Assembly (NCBI GenBank): GCA_030704615.1
Contig: JAKLZA010000333.1
Span: forward strand, 1 to 34,661
Reading direction: 5' to 3'
Origin: Takakia lepidozioides
Taxonomy: Eukaryota > Streptophyta > Takakiopsida > Takakiales > Takakiaceae
Length of the DNA: 34,661 nucleotides
Under the pieces are notes generated by a model. It was given only the letters and a program-made list of their open reading frames with translations. It was not told the DNA's origin and made no database searches. This document shows positions 1 to 11,378 of the stretch, in pieces (within the stretch, counting starts at the first letter, position 1; every line of letters begins with the position of its first letter). A program made the position numbers and the translations under genes.

Positions 1-702
1 CTGATGAATGCCCTTGGCAGGGCCAACCTGCTCCTAATCCGGCGCCCCCAACAACGAAATGTCTGCTGGCAAGGCTTGTTGGTATCCACGAACTGCAGAC
101 ACTGGCAACAAAGCAGGGTACTGTTGTACCAATTGAGCAACATGGCGCAGTGAGACGCGTCGTGCAGTCTCATCCCTCTCCACATACAGGTAACGTCGAA
201 CTCGTACACCTGCCTGTAGCACAGCAGCCAATCCGGTGCTGATCCCGCCAAACAAGTCCAGAAGGCAAATGCCTTCATCCGGATACTGCCACACAATAGG
301 TGTGGTATCCAATGGTGACAACTGAGGTGGTCCTGGTGCAATACCCGCACTCTCCTCCTCTCCTGACGGTACAAAAGCCTCTACCCAGGCTTGTTGCACC
401 CGTCGATCAGCAACCTGCTGCAAATCCTTGCTCGTACCCCACAATGGAGTGTGAGCAACCATGGCAGGCAACTCCGCCATACCATGCATGTCATCCTGCT
501 CTGCTGGAGGTGGCACATCCTTTGCATGGGCATTGCCCTCCAGCAACTCTCTAGGCCAACTAACTACAGCTGTAAAGGCGGCTAGTGTTGGCATCTTGCC
601 CCGCTGGGCAGCCGCTATACCCCCAATGAATGTCACAGGAGCTGTGCACGACGACCATCGCCTGACTGCCATCCAGGCCTGTAGGATGCTGACTCCTCCC
701 AA
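1..702 (-). pseudogene. C5-cytosine DNA methyltransferase-like domain inside a retroelement polyprotein (cut by window edge)
   Basis: The frame from 702 to 34 on the minus strand holds a clear C5-methyltransferase N-terminal fold. Motif I reads LLDLFGGISTGL (about 261-229) and is followed by AAVLQAG and then by YVERDETARRV (about 186-154), the acidic SAM-binding strand. A stop at 34-36 closes this frame, but one frame over the catalytic motif IV GWPCQGHS reads at about 5-25, with the Pro-Cys-Gln triplet at 14-22, so a single indel separates motif I from motif IV. The spelling FGGISTGL resembles the DNMT3/DRM class more than bacterial enzymes. It lies directly downstream of the element's aspartic protease and in the same orientation, so it is part of the retroelement and not a host gene. 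C5 methyltransferases captured by retrotransposons have been reported in dinoflagellates and a charophyte alga. The remaining motifs VI-X and any reverse transcriptase lie outside the window. Confidence 0.8.
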
Positions 703-1121
703 AAGTCCAGGGTGAAGCCCATGGGGTATAACACTGCCCCACCAATGAGGACATTGTAAGAGACCGCGTTTGTCACAATGGCCTTGGCTCGCATTATTGA
801 GCCATCGATAGGATGATCCGGCTGCAGTCTAATGGCCAACTGATGCCGTGTCATGCCCCGAGCCTGCTCTGATCCTCCCAGAGATGTCTGTATCTGGAAA
901 GGACAAGGCTCCATATCCGCCTCCATGAGGCCCAAACCTGCAATAGCAGCTCTGCCCAACATCAGTGGCTGAGCTCCCGAGTCCATCAAGACCCGCAGTG
1001 GCCCGTACTTCTTGCCTGCCAGTCCACTCAAAGTGAAAATGCCTCCCTGGTTGTCTAACAAGACAACTCCAGGTGTCACCATGGCGCGCTCAAAGGCTGG
1101 CCTAGCTGGCAGCTCCGTCAA
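633..1121 (-). pseudogene. Retroelement aspartic protease (retropepsin-like) region
   Basis: This 162-residue frame contains the retropepsin signature VLMDSGAQPLMLG with the catalytic Asp-Ser-Gly at about 983-972, preceded by a hydrophobic strand (YGPLRV). It ends in a strand-turn region (YNVLIGGAVLYPMGFTLDF) typical of the end of the pepsin half-fold. In the element it would cleave the Gag-Pol precursor. It overlaps the next frame (702-1) by 70 bases, which marks a frameshift between protease and methyltransferase. Gag and its zinc knuckles lie upstream. The family of the element (Ty3/gypsy or another) cannot be decided without its reverse transcriptase. Confidence 0.72.
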
Positions 1122-1552
1122 CCTGGCAGCTGCAGCTTGCCAGGGCGCAGCCTGGCAGTCTTGACCCTCAAATCCGAGGATCCCTCTCCCTCTGCCACTA
1201 CACCTTCCACTAACTCCGCAGAAGATGAAGTGACCTCCCCACTCTCACAAAGTGTTGCTGCTAGTCTGAACACTGCAGCTGGCCTTACCCTCGGCATCGC
1301 AATCATGGTTGCCGAGAACAGTGGGGCTTGACACACAGAGGTGGCTGCCCCCAATAACACACCAGCTGCACTAGCCTTGGTAGCAGGTGTCAGTGCTGCA
1401 CGTGTAGCTCTCCCCAATGGCATAGTAACCTCCGCCTCGGTAACAGTCGGGCGAGAACTAGGTGCCATGGATGGCGTCGACACAATCTCCGCCAACGTGA
1501 ATGACTGAGGAAGCCTCGCCTGACGGCTTGCCTCCCCACGCTGTGGATCCAT
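1118..1552 (-). pseudogene. Low-complexity linker between Gag zinc knuckles and protease
   Basis: The 144-residue frame is rich in Ala, Ser, Thr and Pro and has no recognisable domain. It overlaps the protease frame by four bases (1118-1121) and is in the same orientation, so it is best read as the variable spacer of the same polyprotein. The stretch 1553-1754, between it and the zinc-knuckle frame, is also open only in pieces. It could contain a protease pro-segment, but nothing diagnostic is visible. Confidence 0.45.
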
Positions 1553-1754
1553 TCCACCTCTGCACCTCGTGGCTCAGGAACTCGTGCTGCTCCTCAAGTC
1601 ACGGCTGCAGCAGACTCCACCTGCTCTAGTGGTAGTGCTGCTCCGCATATGAATCCCATGCCTCCCATATCTCCTCCCTCAGGAGCAGGAGTGGACCATC
1701 CCGCTTGGAGCCGGTACCGCCTGAGCTATAGCCATGGCAGCGAGCCTCTGCTAG

Positions 1755-3229
1755 CTAGCTCTGAAGCCGATTGGCCATGCCTTGGTCAACACCCTGACCT
1801 CCGCGTCCTTGGCCATGTGGAGCTTGCCCTTGGCTTGCACCTCGTGCCCGACCACCTCGTCCTCTTTGGGCTGGTCCACCTCGCCCCCGGCCACCATTGT
1901 TCCCTTGGAACTGGCCTGGGCGCAACTCAGGATGCAAGTCATAACACTGGGCATCTCCATGCCCATACTTGCCACAATGCCCACACTGCAACTGTGCAGG
2001 CTGTGCTTGTGCCGGCCTTTTGCCACTCTCTGGGCAATCTCTCTTGACATGGGGTCCTCCACATGTCCAACATATCACCCCTGGTTGCTGTTGGCCTGCA
2101 AAGATGCCACGGGCCTCTGCACCTGAGGTCCCCTGTAAGCTCCATGGAACTTGGGCTGGGCAACCTTGCCCCCCTGACCACGCTGTTGGGCAATCCCTTG
2201 TGCCTGTGGGCTGACAGCTGTGCCCCGTGCAGGCATGTCCTTGCCAAATCCAATTGTAACAACTCGCTCCTCCACCATATTGAGCTCAATCCGCTCAACC
2301 AGCAGAAACACATCTGCTAATGTGGGTTGGGCTGCTTGTAACAGGGTTGCATCTCGCACCCTTCTCTTGAGCTCCTTATCCAGAATTCCATACCAAAACT
2401 GGATTGCTTGAGCTTCCAGTAACCCCTTGGGTCACACTTATCAAGCGCCTCATACGAGTGTACGCCCTCTCGCAGGTTCTCACTGGGTTTGCGCTGGAAG
2501 TCTTGCAAACTTCGCAGCTTCTCTATCCGTACACCTTGGTAGTTCCTCCGCAACTCCTGGAAGAACTCCACCACCGGGTTGAATCTAGGCACATGTGTTG
2601 TAATCGTGGCAGGAGGAGTAGTAGCACCTTTTGAACTGGTACCACCTGCAGAAGTACCAGCACTACTTGCTCCACTACTAGTGCTGGCAGTGGGAGCTAT
2701 TGGTACTGATGCAGCTACTGGTTGCGTCGTGCCTCGAGTAATGGAGACGTAGTCAGGTGACCAATACATCCTCCACTCCTCAATCTCTGCTTCATGTCCT
2801 CGCCTGAACTCGTGGTAATCGTCCATAGGCGGGCCTTCCAAATGCTGGAACAGTTCCTTTCCACGCCATGAATGGGGTGAATAGCTGTGGATTGCGCATC
2901 TGCTGCAAATCACACCAGCTGTCGAACTCCTGGATAAAGTCATCCAACTCGATTGTGCCCACAGCTCCAGAGTACCTACGATGCCTCTTGGTAGCTCCAT
3001 ACATCTCTTCCATGTCGTCCCACAACAATGGCGAATGAAAGTGCACACCTGTTGATGAAGCCTCCGAGTCTGTGTCTGACTCTACAGTAATTGAGGGTGG
3101 CGGTGAAGGTGGTCTGAACCGAATACCTCGTCTTGTGAGCCCACTCTCACTGTTACTGCCCGTAGCCGTACTCCCCTCAAAACCCTTGGGTAACTCCGTA
3201 ATGACATTCACAATGTGCACCTCCTCCAC
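1755..3229 (-). pseudogene. Retroelement Gag with two CCHC-type zinc knuckles, frameshifted
   Basis: Successive minus-strand frames (3229-2792, about 2870-2400, 2359-2075, 2078-1755) read as one Gag protein broken by frameshifts near 2865, 2400 and 2075. The N-terminal part is Pro/Ser-rich and then gives a helical Gag core (DDFIQEFDSWCDLQ, then KELFQHLEGPPMDDYHEFRRG). The C-terminal part has two knuckles, CWTCGGPHVKRDC and CGHCGKYGHGDAQC, followed by an Arg/Gly-rich nucleic-acid-binding tail (RGRGGPAQRGRGGRARG). No ATG opens the first frame: it begins with GTG straight after a stop, so the true start is not defined. The protein would package the element RNA into cytoplasmic particles. Order and orientation match the protease and C5 methyltransferase downstream. 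Confidence 0.65.
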
Positions 3230-3485
3230 GTGACACTATAAGGCTCTAGTACTAATCTAATAGTGACACGGGTGGGCACCTGTTGCAGTTTAAGGGTCAT
3301 ATCCCAATGGCTCAGGGCACCTGCACCTGCATCCACCGCAAGAACTCCTATGGTTGGCTGGTCATCAACCCAGCCTCACCATAGAAGAAACACTGGTGGT
3401 CTTGCTGGTCATTACTCCAGCCTCACCACCGACAGCATACTCTAGGATTGACCGGGGATCAAATCCGGCCTAATCCCTATGAAAG
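3230..3485 (-). other. Putative 5' leader of the methyltransferase-bearing retroelement, with a short direct repeat
   Basis: This is non-coding sequence between the first Gag frame and the end of the neighbouring MULE. It holds a 26-bp imperfect direct repeat (3355-3380 and 3402-3427, core CCAGCCTCACCA). No LTR end or TGGTATCAGAGC-type primer-binding site is visible, so the upstream part of the retroelement was probably removed or displaced by the MULE that begins at 3486. Confidence 0.35.
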
Positions 3486-3600
3486 GAGGTTTACTATTTC
3501 ATGAGTAGAAACCATGAGCCATGAGCCATGAGCCGCATGAGCCGCATGAGCGGTGAGCCGAAGTCTAAGATACGCGGATTTCATGAGCGGACTCCTCCAA
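3486..3600. repeat. MULE terminus with CATGAGC-word cluster (copy 1)
   Basis: The terminal CTATTTCATGAG is followed by repeated CATGAGCC / GCATGAGCC words and a second TTTCATGAGCGG. The same words occur at both ends of the 13-kb element (20131-20180 and 33000-33219), so they are a family signature and possible transposase binding sites. Confidence 0.65.
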
Positions 3601-4331
3601 ATTTGGAAATGCGGCAGATTAAACAAGTATTAAAATAATAGTTTTTTATTTGACCTTGCCGTTTTTGGACGTTCCAGATCATGTAATGCGGCGAAGATAT
3701 GTCGTCAGTAACAAGTCCGCTCATGGTTTTATAGATCCGCTCATGGAAATAAGTGACCGTGCAACGGGAAATCCAGTATACCACTGCAAAAGGACGTCGC
3801 ATACTGGCCTGTATAGAGTATTCCGCGGTTTTACATGCCTTAACATTGGAATGAAGCTGACCCTTTTGCCGCGATTGAACCAATGGAGTCTGCACCAATA
3901 CAGTCTGCAGTACTTCACAATTCTGTCTTCTTCGGGTATTCGGCGGGAAAGGTTTGCAACTGAACTGGGAAATAGGGGTGCCGCATTAGGGTTCGCACGT
4001 GCGAAATTTCGGAGCGGTTTGGTGTTGGCGAAGGCCGCCTCTGGGGGTACCTACGACGATACTTGGAAATTCGGCGCCGCATTTCCTTGTCGGAGGTCGA
4101 ATGAGGAGAGCAAGTTTTCGGAAAGCAGAAAAACATGAACCCTCCAACATACAAAAATACATGCACGTGGAAACAAGTGAACGATATAGTAATATCTTAG
4201 TTCGATCAAAACAGGTTACTGGTAGGCAAGACATATGTCGGACCTTTGTGTGGCCAGAGTCTGAGGTACTGGCAGCAGTACAGTTCTACTATCCGATGGG
4301 CGTACCATTGTATGTGGACCGCAAGCCAAGC
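3601..4331. other. Subterminal, non-coding part of MULE copy 1
   Basis: No convincing gene is seen. A 22-bp stretch near 4064-4085 contains the core GGAAATTCGGCGCCG also found in large numbers in the 13-kb element, so this motif is shared by both copies. The open frames here are short and compositionally unlike genes. Confidence 0.5.
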
Positions 4332-6307
4332 TCACTGGTCCCCTGGATCCATATTCAGAAGAGTGTGAACCTCCTGGGGGCTCAACCCTGGTGCATGTAT
4401 GAAGTGATGAGTTGTGGAATTACAACGGAGTCTCTTTAGGTACACGTAGTACAAATGCTTGCAAGGGCAGTATGATGCCCCCTTGTTCGCCATGATCTGG
4501 AAGTCGGTGCAATTGCAGGTGGGTAATTCTGAAATGGTGATGGTGTACACCTCATTGCGAACAGCTGAGCCCGCCGTGGCCATCTGATACACACGCCCGA
4601 ATCCTGGTGGGGGCACTTCTGTCGAGCTCTGGATTGTACAGTTCATCCGAAGTGCATTCCCCATCCTTGTCTCGTTCACTTTTGAGGGAGGTCGCCGCCT
4701 CTTCGCGTTCCCCCAACGGTGTGTAGGATGCTTAGAGCTGTCGTGTCCCATTGTTCTTGCTCTCACAGGGGTCGGTGGTGGAGGCTGTGGAAGCGGAAAT
4801 GGTTGTCTGGGCACGTCAGTGCGCTGCACCATCCGAAATCCTGCGGCGGTAAGGGCGTCGGCCTCAACCTGACTCAGATCGCTGCCTGGTTCCACCGGCC
4901 ACACCGGGGGAGCCTCTGGCATTGTCTGTATGCCGTACTTGGGCTTTCCATACACGCAAGTCATAATGTCGTGCCTGCAGAACCAGAACTGGGTGGTTGT
5001 CGCCTCCGCAAACTTTGCATGGACAAATCTTCCTGTAAAAGTAGGATAGCAGGGACAGCCCCATCTGGATTCCTCCTTATCATCTCTAAACAACGTTGCC
5101 GTGTATCCACAGAATTGCGGAACACCTTCCTCGAAACGACGGCTTTGTGCGAGCAATTCTCCACTGTGAGGCAGACACAGTCGTCTCCACAATGGTTTGG
5201 CCATACTGCATAACAGCGGGCGGAATGTGGGGCAAGGAGCGGTGGGAATTTGTTGCACGAAATCCCGGGTTGAAGGCGACGGCGATCTGGAATTTCTTGG
5301 GCTTCCACTGCTGGAAGACACATTGTGCGGCAACATGACGGGACCTCGAGGTGCTGTCCGAATGTTCCTGTCGGATCTCCAGGAATCCTCTTCGCACCCG
5401 GGTTCCTCTTCAATCCTCCGCCTGACAGGGCGAGTCCGGACGTCCCCCTCTAGGTGTTCACCTCTGCGGTGCAGAGGCGTCCCTTTGATCTTCTCTCGCA
5501 ATGCTGTCGCCCATTTCACTGGATTCTTGGACCTCGAAGCTGTTCGTACCAACAATTCCTCCCTGTCTGGCCCAAAGCCCCATTGTTTGCCGCTCAGGAA
5601 CTTGTAGTACGTGGCTTGCTGCATGATTGCTCTGTCGATGTCCTCCGTTGTGGCCGTCACTACGTCCACCAGATGTGCGGCAGAAGACGCTCGCCAGGAG
5701 GAGTGGACCGATTCTGCCATATTCGTGTTCGGCATGTCCGTGTCGGAATCCAAGCACCGCTCCTAGAAGGACACAAACAATGGTGAGGGACCAATCGAAA
5801 TGTCCGTAACAGAAAGACAAATGAACGAAAATGACAGCAGCCTACCTCCCGCATGTACTGTCCGAACTGTCGATACCGAAAATGCCACCACCCCAACCAG
5901 CTGTGCAATGCTCCCAGATTGGTTGTCTCCACTGCACCTGCCATGTTCCACCAAGCCTTGATGATATAAAACTTAACCTCCGCGTCATCAAATGTGGGTG
6001 CATCCTTCCACGCCGTACAAAGGACACGGTGTTCAGCCTGGAATGAGCTAGCAACAAATTTGGTAGTGTAGTGGGATAGACTCTGCATCCAATGGAATCC
6101 ACATGATCTCTCTTTCCCCTCCATTGGAACATTGGGGTCCTCACCGTACACACGCCGCACCGCTGCCCAGTTGGCCTGAGCGTTGTCTGCCATGAATCCC
6201 CTGAAATTGGGCTCTGGCAATCCCGCCCTTGCGATCTGCTCGTTTATGCCCTCCCACAGATGCATTTCGGACTGTGTGTCCTCCCCTTTCATCTCGCAGA
6301 TTGCAAT
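4332..6307 (-). pseudogene. SWIM zinc-finger MULE transposase, copy 1 (5' part missing)
   Basis: Two exons are readable on the minus strand. The upstream exon, 6307-5846, carries part of the MULE DDE domain: FRGFMADNAQANWAAVRRVYG, then RSCGFHWMQSLSHY. A GTAGGC donor and a CTTCTAG acceptor bound an 83-bp intron (5763-5845). The last exon (5762-4332) is open throughout (about 476 codons): it starts ERCLDSDTDMPNTNMAES, includes a Cys/His-rich patch (FWFCRHDIMTC), and near its end has a SWIM finger CNCTDF...YCPCKHLYYVYL (about 4517-4440). The stop lies at 4332. In MULEs this protein cuts and joins element ends in the nucleus. The 5' exons are lost because the chromovirus begins at 6308, so this copy cannot encode a whole transposase. 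Its last exon is better preserved than that of copy 2. Confidence 0.8.
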
Positions 6308-7031
6308 TGTCGCGGCCCTTTGCCTTGAGGGCAGGGGGGTCGGGACACATGAGGGGCTGCCCCTGTGGTGGGGGCAGCGGCAGCGATAGGTATGGGGGGC
6401 TGAAGCACCCTTGAGTGCCCAAGGCACTCAAGGAGGCGGAGGCGCTCACTAGGTGGAGCCCCGCACACCGGGTTGCGGTGGAGGTGGCTCCACAAGGGGT
6501 GGTGGTAGCTTAGTGGGACTTAGTGGGGGTGGCATAGGACTCACCATGGGGTGGAGACCTCGAGGTGGGAGTCGTGGGGAGTCTTGGGACTCATCACGGT
6601 CCATTGGGGCCGCGTGAGTGGGCCAAGACTCACCGCGACTCACCACCGGGAGTCGAGGGTTTTCGTGGTGGTTCGCCATAAAATGGCATGGCTGGTTATG
6701 AAACCCCCGCGGACAGCTACAGAAGTATATATAGGGAGTAGTAACCCCGAGAACGGTGCAAGCCCGTTGGTGACCAAAAACTAGTGAGTAAGCGAGCGAG
6801 CCGGAAAGCGACCAAAGAGTGGGGAGCTGTTCCGGACTGCCATCTACCAAAGGGAATTCTCCTAGTCCCAAATAGGTGGAGGGTTTAGAGGGAAGCGGAA
6901 GGGGACCGTTATGTCCCGGTGAGCAGCCGAAACTCCAAGTTGGCCCGGCGGCCAGGTTGGGAGTCAGGCGCGCGCATCAAAGCGAGTAACTATGACTTGA
7001 AGGGGAGTTTACCGAACTGAGGTGTGCGACA
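6308..7031 (+). repeat. 5' LTR of the chromovirus
   Basis: The 724-bp LTR begins TGTCGCGGCC and ends GTGTGCGACA. It is nearly the same as 12551-13291. The TATATATA box (6726-6733) probably sets the start of the element transcript. Confidence 0.92.
6726..6733 (+). promoter_or_regulatory. LTR TATA box
   Basis: TATATATA in the 5' LTR, conserved at 12986-12993 in the 3' LTR. It lies about 300 bp before the LTR end, leaving room for an R-U5 region. Confidence 0.6.
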
Positions 7032-7033
7032 CT

Positions 7034-7045
7034 TGGTATCAGAGC
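7034..7045 (+). other. Primer-binding site, initiator tRNA-Met
   Basis: TGGTATCAGAGC starts two bases after the 5' LTR. It is the standard complement of the 3' end of plant initiator tRNA-Met, the usual primer of plant LTR retrotransposons. Confidence 0.93.
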
Positions 7046-7086
7046 TTAGAGTTCAGTACGCGATCGTCCTTGGGATTGGCCTCATC

Positions 7087-10000
7087 ATGGGGTCGGGCAA
7101 GCCGAAGCGAAAGCGGAACGGCCCAAAAGATGATGATCCCGGTGAGCCCGATGGGGGCGACGTGTCACCGAGGCGGCCGTTTGAGGAAGCGATTAATGTT
7201 TCCGAAAACGAGGCCGCTCAGGAGCGGGAGGAATCCGAGGAGTCGGAGCCCGAGGAATCTTTGAGAGCTCCGACAAACCAAGAGATGCCTCCCATGCCGG
7301 CAGCCTTTTGGGAAGGGTTGTTGGCGCAGTTTGGCGGGACGTTGAAAGACGTGTTGAAGGCGGCTAATGCCACTTCCACCAAGGCAAAGTTTAAGGTGAA
7401 GCCTAAGGAACCCGGCACCTTCGAGGGCGTTCGAAACCGGAAGGCACTCAACACCTGGCTCCTGGAGCTAGAGCAGTACTTCCGGGCGGCCAAGTTGAGT
7501 GACGAGGATCGGGTGGAAGTGGCTCCCACCTATTTGAGGGGCTATGCTCAACAATGGTGGCAGAAACGCCTTCACGACCGAGGCCCAAGCCCGGAAACCT
7601 TGAACTGGAGTGAGTTCAAGGAATTGATGAAGAGACAGTTTGTGCCCCTCAACGCATCCTGGCTTGCCCGGGACAAGATGAGGAATTTGAAGCAAACAGA
7701 TGACATTCGGGGGTATGTCCAGGCTTTCAATGTGCTGTTGCTCGAAGTCGCGGACATGGCAGAACCAGAAATGGTCTTCAACTTTGTGGCGGGACTGGCC
7801 CCATGGGCTAGGCGGAAGTTGGAGGAGAAGCCACCCAAGACTTTGAACGAGGCAATTGAGAGAGCTGAATGTTTCTCGGATGTCCCTAGGGGTGAGAGAC
7901 AAGGCCGTACGGAGCTGAACCACAAGAAGACCCGGCGGGAAGGTGACTCCTCCCGACCGGAAAAGAAGTGGGATAGGCCACGCGGCGAAAATGGCACGTG
8001 GAAATCGAAGGGAGGTCCTTCACACGTCAAGGCGGCACCCGGTGCTTCGAAAGGAAAAGCGGGTGGAGCGACTTATGGCGGACAGAAGGCGACCTTTGAT
8101 GGAGTGTGTTTCAATTGCGGGGAGCCCGGGCACATGGCCAAGAAGTGCACGAAGCCCCGGCAATTGAACATGACTCGGGCGACCACGGAGCTGTCGGAAG
8201 ATACCATCAGTCGCTTGGTGGAAGCGGTGGTCGCCAGGACTTGCAAGGTAGGCAAATTTTCTTGTGAGTTGTATCAGGAAACTGGCGCCTTACGAAAAGG
8301 GAGTCAGTTATTGTTCGTGGATGGGATAATATCCGGAACTAATGTGTCGTTGTTGGTGGACACAGGAGCGTCGCACTCCTTCATGACGCCGGCGGCGGCG
8401 CGAAAGTTGGGACTCCCGACAAGTGACGTGGGGGCCTCTATTGAGGTGCGCTCTGCCAAAGGAGAACCTCAGTTGGCGACAAGGTTGGCGTTTGATGTTC
8501 CTCTTCAACTGGGGAGTTGGGAGGGACGTGAGAACTTCACTATCTGCGAGATCGATGGAGTGGATCTCATTTTGGGAATGACCTTTTTGAGCAAATCCGG
8601 AGCGGTCATAGATGGCCGCAAGAGAGTAGTCACGCTGCCATGTGGGAATGGTGGCGAGGTTTTACGAGTGTCGGAAACGCCCAAATCCGTGGGAGGGCGA
8701 ATAAACCTTCTATCAGCAAAGGAGTGGGCCGTGGAGGAGACACACGAGTCCCAGTTTTTGCTTTACATTAGAGAAGTGAAAGGAGAAGGCGATGGGGAGC
8801 CGAGCCCAGATTGGATCAAGGGGATTTTGGAGAAATACCAGGATGTGATGCCGGAGGATTTACCAAGCGGCTTGCCACCGCGAAGAGGAGTTGACCACAA
8901 AATTGAGGTGATACCGGGATCGGAACCGCCTGCCAAGGCGCCCTACCGGTTGAGCCACAAAGAGTTGGTCGAGCTGAAGACTCAGCTCAAAGATCTAATG
9001 TCAAAGGGGTACATCCGGCCGAGTAAGTCACCTTACGGAGCCCCGGTGCTATTTGCAGACAAGAAGGATGGGACGCTGCGGATGTGTGTCGATTACAGGG
9101 CTCTGAATAAGGTGACTATCAAAAACCGGTACCCTTTGCCAAGGATCGACGACCTCTTCGATCGGTTGGCAGGAGCGAAGTATTTCAGCCGGATCGACTT
9201 GCGCTCCGGCTATCACCAAATTCGGGTGGCGGAAGGAGATGAGGAGAAGACCGCGTGCAGGACAAGGTATGGTTCATATGAGTTCTTGGTGATGCCTTTT
9301 GGGCTCACCAATGCACCAGCGACATTTAGCACGCTGATGAACAGCCTTTTCCAGGAGTGGTTGGATGACTTTGTGATCGTGTACATCGACGACATCTTGG
9401 TGTACTCGAAAACAAAGGAGGAGCACCTGGAGCACCTCAAAAGGGTGTTCCAAAAATTGCGAGAAGGGAAGCTGTATGCCAAAGCTTCAAAGTGCGAATT
9501 CGGGGTCACAAAAGTGGAGTTCTTGGGGCACGTGATTACACAGGATGGGATCAAAATGGATGACAGAAAGGTGAGGGCGATCTTGGACTGGGAGCCTCCG
9601 ACTTCGGTCCCGGGAGTGCGATCCTTCCTAGGACTCGCCTCCTATTACCGGAAGTATGTGAGAAATTTCGCCAAGATCGCGGGGCCGCTGTCGGACCTTC
9701 TGTGTAAATCCAAAGTCTGGGTATGGAACACATTTTGTGGCCAAGCTTTTGCTGAATTGAAGCAGCGGATGACGGAAGCTCCAGTCTTAAAAATCCCGGA
9801 GTTCGATCGTCCGTTTGAGATTCATACAGATGCATCGGACTTCGCAATTGGGGGTGTACTTATGCAAGATGGACGTCCAGTGGCTTACGAAAGTAAGAAA
9901 CTGAATGAAGTGGAGCGACGGTGGCCGACGCACGAAAAAGAGATGAAGGCGGTGGTACATTGCCTTGAACTCTGGCGCCACTATGTTGGTTCCAACCCAG

Positions 10001-10365
10001 TGAAGGTGTTCACGGACAATGTCACGGTGAAGTATTTTGCCACGCAGCCCAAGTTGTCCCCAAAACAACTTAGGTGGCAAGATACTTTGGCAGTGTTCGA
10101 CGTGGATATCCAGTACAAACCGGGACGGGACAATGTGGTGGCCGATGCTTTAAGTAGAAAGCAGCAGCTCTTGTTGGTGTACAAGGGCGAGACGGCGCTC
10201 CAAAGGAAGATCCGGAAGGCTTGCCGGAAGGATGAGCTGGCAAAGTGCGTGATGCAGAACTTGAGAATGGGGGTTAAATCGCAGTTCCACTTGCAAAACG
10301 GACTGCTCCGGTATAAGCAAAAACGTCTCTATGTGCCAAAGGGAGGGATCAGGATAGTCTCTTGA
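7087..10365 (+). CDS. Gag-protease-reverse transcriptase-RNase H polyprotein of the chromovirus
   Basis: A single open frame of 1,092 codons runs from ATG 7087. The frame extends upstream without an ATG into the PBS, so 7087 is the first usable start. Residues about 110-290 are the Gag core ([22 protein letters not shown]). A CCHC knuckle [14 protein letters not shown] begins near residue 341. The protease has [12 protein letters not shown] with its Asp at residue 425. The reverse transcriptase includes [23 protein letters not shown] and [12 protein letters not shown], with catalytic [10 protein letters not shown] near 766. RNase H begins with [11 protein letters not shown] near 915. Gag and Pol share one frame. 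The product assembles particles and copies element RNA into DNA in the cytoplasm. The frame stops at 10363-10365, exactly where integrase continues in another frame, so one indel separates them. Confidence 0.93.
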   Translation: MGSGKPKRKRNGPKDDDPGEPDGGDVSPRRPFEEAINVSENEAAQEREESEESEPEESLRAPTNQEMPPMPAAFWEGLLAQFGGTLKDVLKAANATSTKAKFKVKPKEPGTFEGVRNRKALNTWLLELEQYFRAAKLSDEDRVEVAPTYLRGYAQQWWQKRLHDRGPSPETLNWSEFKELMKRQFVPLNASWLARDKMRNLKQTDDIRGYVQAFNVLLLEVADMAEPEMVFNFVAGLAPWARRKLEEKPPKTLNEAIERAECFSDVPRGERQGRTELNHKKTRREGDSSRPEKKWDRPRGENGTWKSKGGPSHVKAAPGASKGKAGGATYGGQKATFDGVCFNCGEPGHMAKKCTKPRQLNMTRATTELSEDTISRLVEAVVARTCKVGKFSCELYQETGALRKGSQLLFVDGIISGTNVSLLVDTGASHSFMTPAAARKLGLPTSDVGASIEVRSAKGEPQLATRLAFDVPLQLGSWEGRENFTICEIDGVDLILGMTFLSKSGAVIDGRKRVVTLPCGNGGEVLRVSETPKSVGGRINLLSAKEWAVEETHESQFLLYIREVKGEGDGEPSPDWIKGILEKYQDVMPEDLPSGLPPRRGVDHKIEVIPGSEPPAKAPYRLSHKELVELKTQLKDLMSKGYIRPSKSPYGAPVLFADKKDGTLRMCVDYRALNKVTIKNRYPLPRIDDLFDRLAGAKYFSRIDLRSGYHQIRVAEGDEEKTACRTRYGSYEFLVMPFGLTNAPATFSTLMNSLFQEWLDDFVIVYIDDILVYSKTKEEHLEHLKRVFQKLREGKLYAKASKCEFGVTKVEFLGHVITQDGIKMDDRKVRAILDWEPPTSVPGVRSFLGLASYYRKYVRNFAKIAGPLSDLLCKSKVWVWNTFCGQAFAELKQRMTEAPVLKIPEFDRPFEIHTDASDFAIGGVLMQDGRPVAYESKKLNEVERRWPTHEKEMKAVVHCLELWRHYVGSNPVKVFTDNVTVKYFATQPKLSPKQLRWQDTLAVFDVDIQYKPGRDNVVADALSRKQQLLLVYKGETALQRKIRKACRKDELAKCVMQNLRMGVKSQFHLQNGLLRYKQKRLYVPKGGIRIVS

Positions 10366-11378
10366 GAGAATGCCATGATAGCCCGCTTGCGGGCCACGGT
10401 GGAGCCAAGCGCACTGCGGCACTCTTGAAGAAAGAGTATTTCTGGCCCAAACTGAGGGAGGAGGCAGAGGAGTATGTAAAGACATGCACCACATGCCAAC
10501 AAAACCGGAGCGAGTATAAAAAGCAAGCGGGGCTGTTACAACCCTTGCCGATTCCAGAGGGGACTTGGGAAAGCGTCTCGATGGATTTCATGACTGCTAT
10601 GCCGCTGTCAAAAGGATTCGATGCAATCATGGTGGTGGTAGATAGGTTCAGTAAAATGGCCCATTTCATCCCCACCAAGGAGACGGCAACTGCGCAGGAG
10701 ACAGGGCGACTTTACTTCGCCCACGTCTTAAAGCATCATGGAGTCCCGAAGGATATTGTCTCGGACCGCGACCCAAAGTTTACGAGTAAATTCTGGAGAG
10801 CACTTTGGAAGAAGATGGGGACGAGGCTGAAGATGAGCACCGCCTTCCGACCTACGACGGACGGCCAAACGGAAAGAGTGAATTCCGTAGTGAAGCAATT
10901 CTTGCGGAATTACGTGTCGGCAGACCAATCAGACTGGATGGAACACTTAGACGCGGCAGAGTTCTGTTATAATAACACAGAACACTCCGCGACGGGAGTT
11001 TCCCCTTTTGTGTTGGTCTATGGAAAAGCACCTCTGGTGCCGACAAGTTGGGCCGCCCAGGACGTTGAGGAACCGGCAGTAGCGGCGGTACTGGAAGAAC
11101 GCGAGCGTTTGTTGAAGCTCGCAAAGTACAACATTGCCAAAGCTAGGAAACGGTATGAAAGGCAGGCGAATCGGAAGCGGAGGGAAGTGAAGTTTGAGGC
11201 AGGCACAGAGGTCTGGTTGAACATCAAGAATTTTCGACTACCTCCGGAAGTGAGTCCGAAGTTCGTACCTCCGTATGCGGGTCCCTTTCGCATTCGGAGG
11301 GTTATGAATGAGGATGTGTATGAATTGGAGCTGCCGCAAACAGCAAGGTGCACCCAGTATTCCATGTCTCCCTTTTGA
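10361..11378 (+). pseudogene. Integrase of the chromovirus (frameshifted from gag-pol)
   Basis: The frame continues the polyprotein after a break at about 10360. It begins with the zinc-binding HHCC part (CHDSPLAGHGG ... CTTCQQNRSEYKK). The DDE core follows: the first Asp in VSMDFMTAMP, the second in IVSDRDPKFTS, and the Glu in TTDGQTERVNSVV. It ends with the GPF/GPY-like segment YAGPFRIRRV. Integrase inserts the cDNA into chromatin. A second frameshift near 11341-11347 separates it from the conserved HPVFHVSLLKPY segment that leads into the chromodomain. All catalytic residues are visible, so only the frame breaks argue against activity. Confidence 0.9.

Larger units (their letters stand above)
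3486..6307 (-). mobile_element. Truncated Mutator-like element (copy 1): one terminus plus 3' part of the transposase gene
   Basis: The left end GAGGTTTACTATTTCATGAG (3486-3505) matches the right terminus of the complete 13-kb element at 33219 (reverse complement GAGGTTTGCTATTTCATGAG). As there, it is followed by clustered CATGAGC/CATGAGCC words (3510-3600). Inside lies a minus-strand SWIM-type transposase gene homologous to the one at 28.9-32.5 kb. The element is cut at 6307/6308, where a chromovirus LTR begins in the middle of the transposase codons for the sequence TIAICEMKG. The other half is not found after the right LTR. The nine bases before the terminus are CTATGAAAG, which would be the target duplication, but the partner lies outside the window. 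Confidence 0.7.

Noticed and set aside
3650-4439. Plus-strand frames of 162 and 146 codons
   Set aside because: They overlap the MULE subterminal region and the antisense of the SWIM exon, and have no domain or start context.
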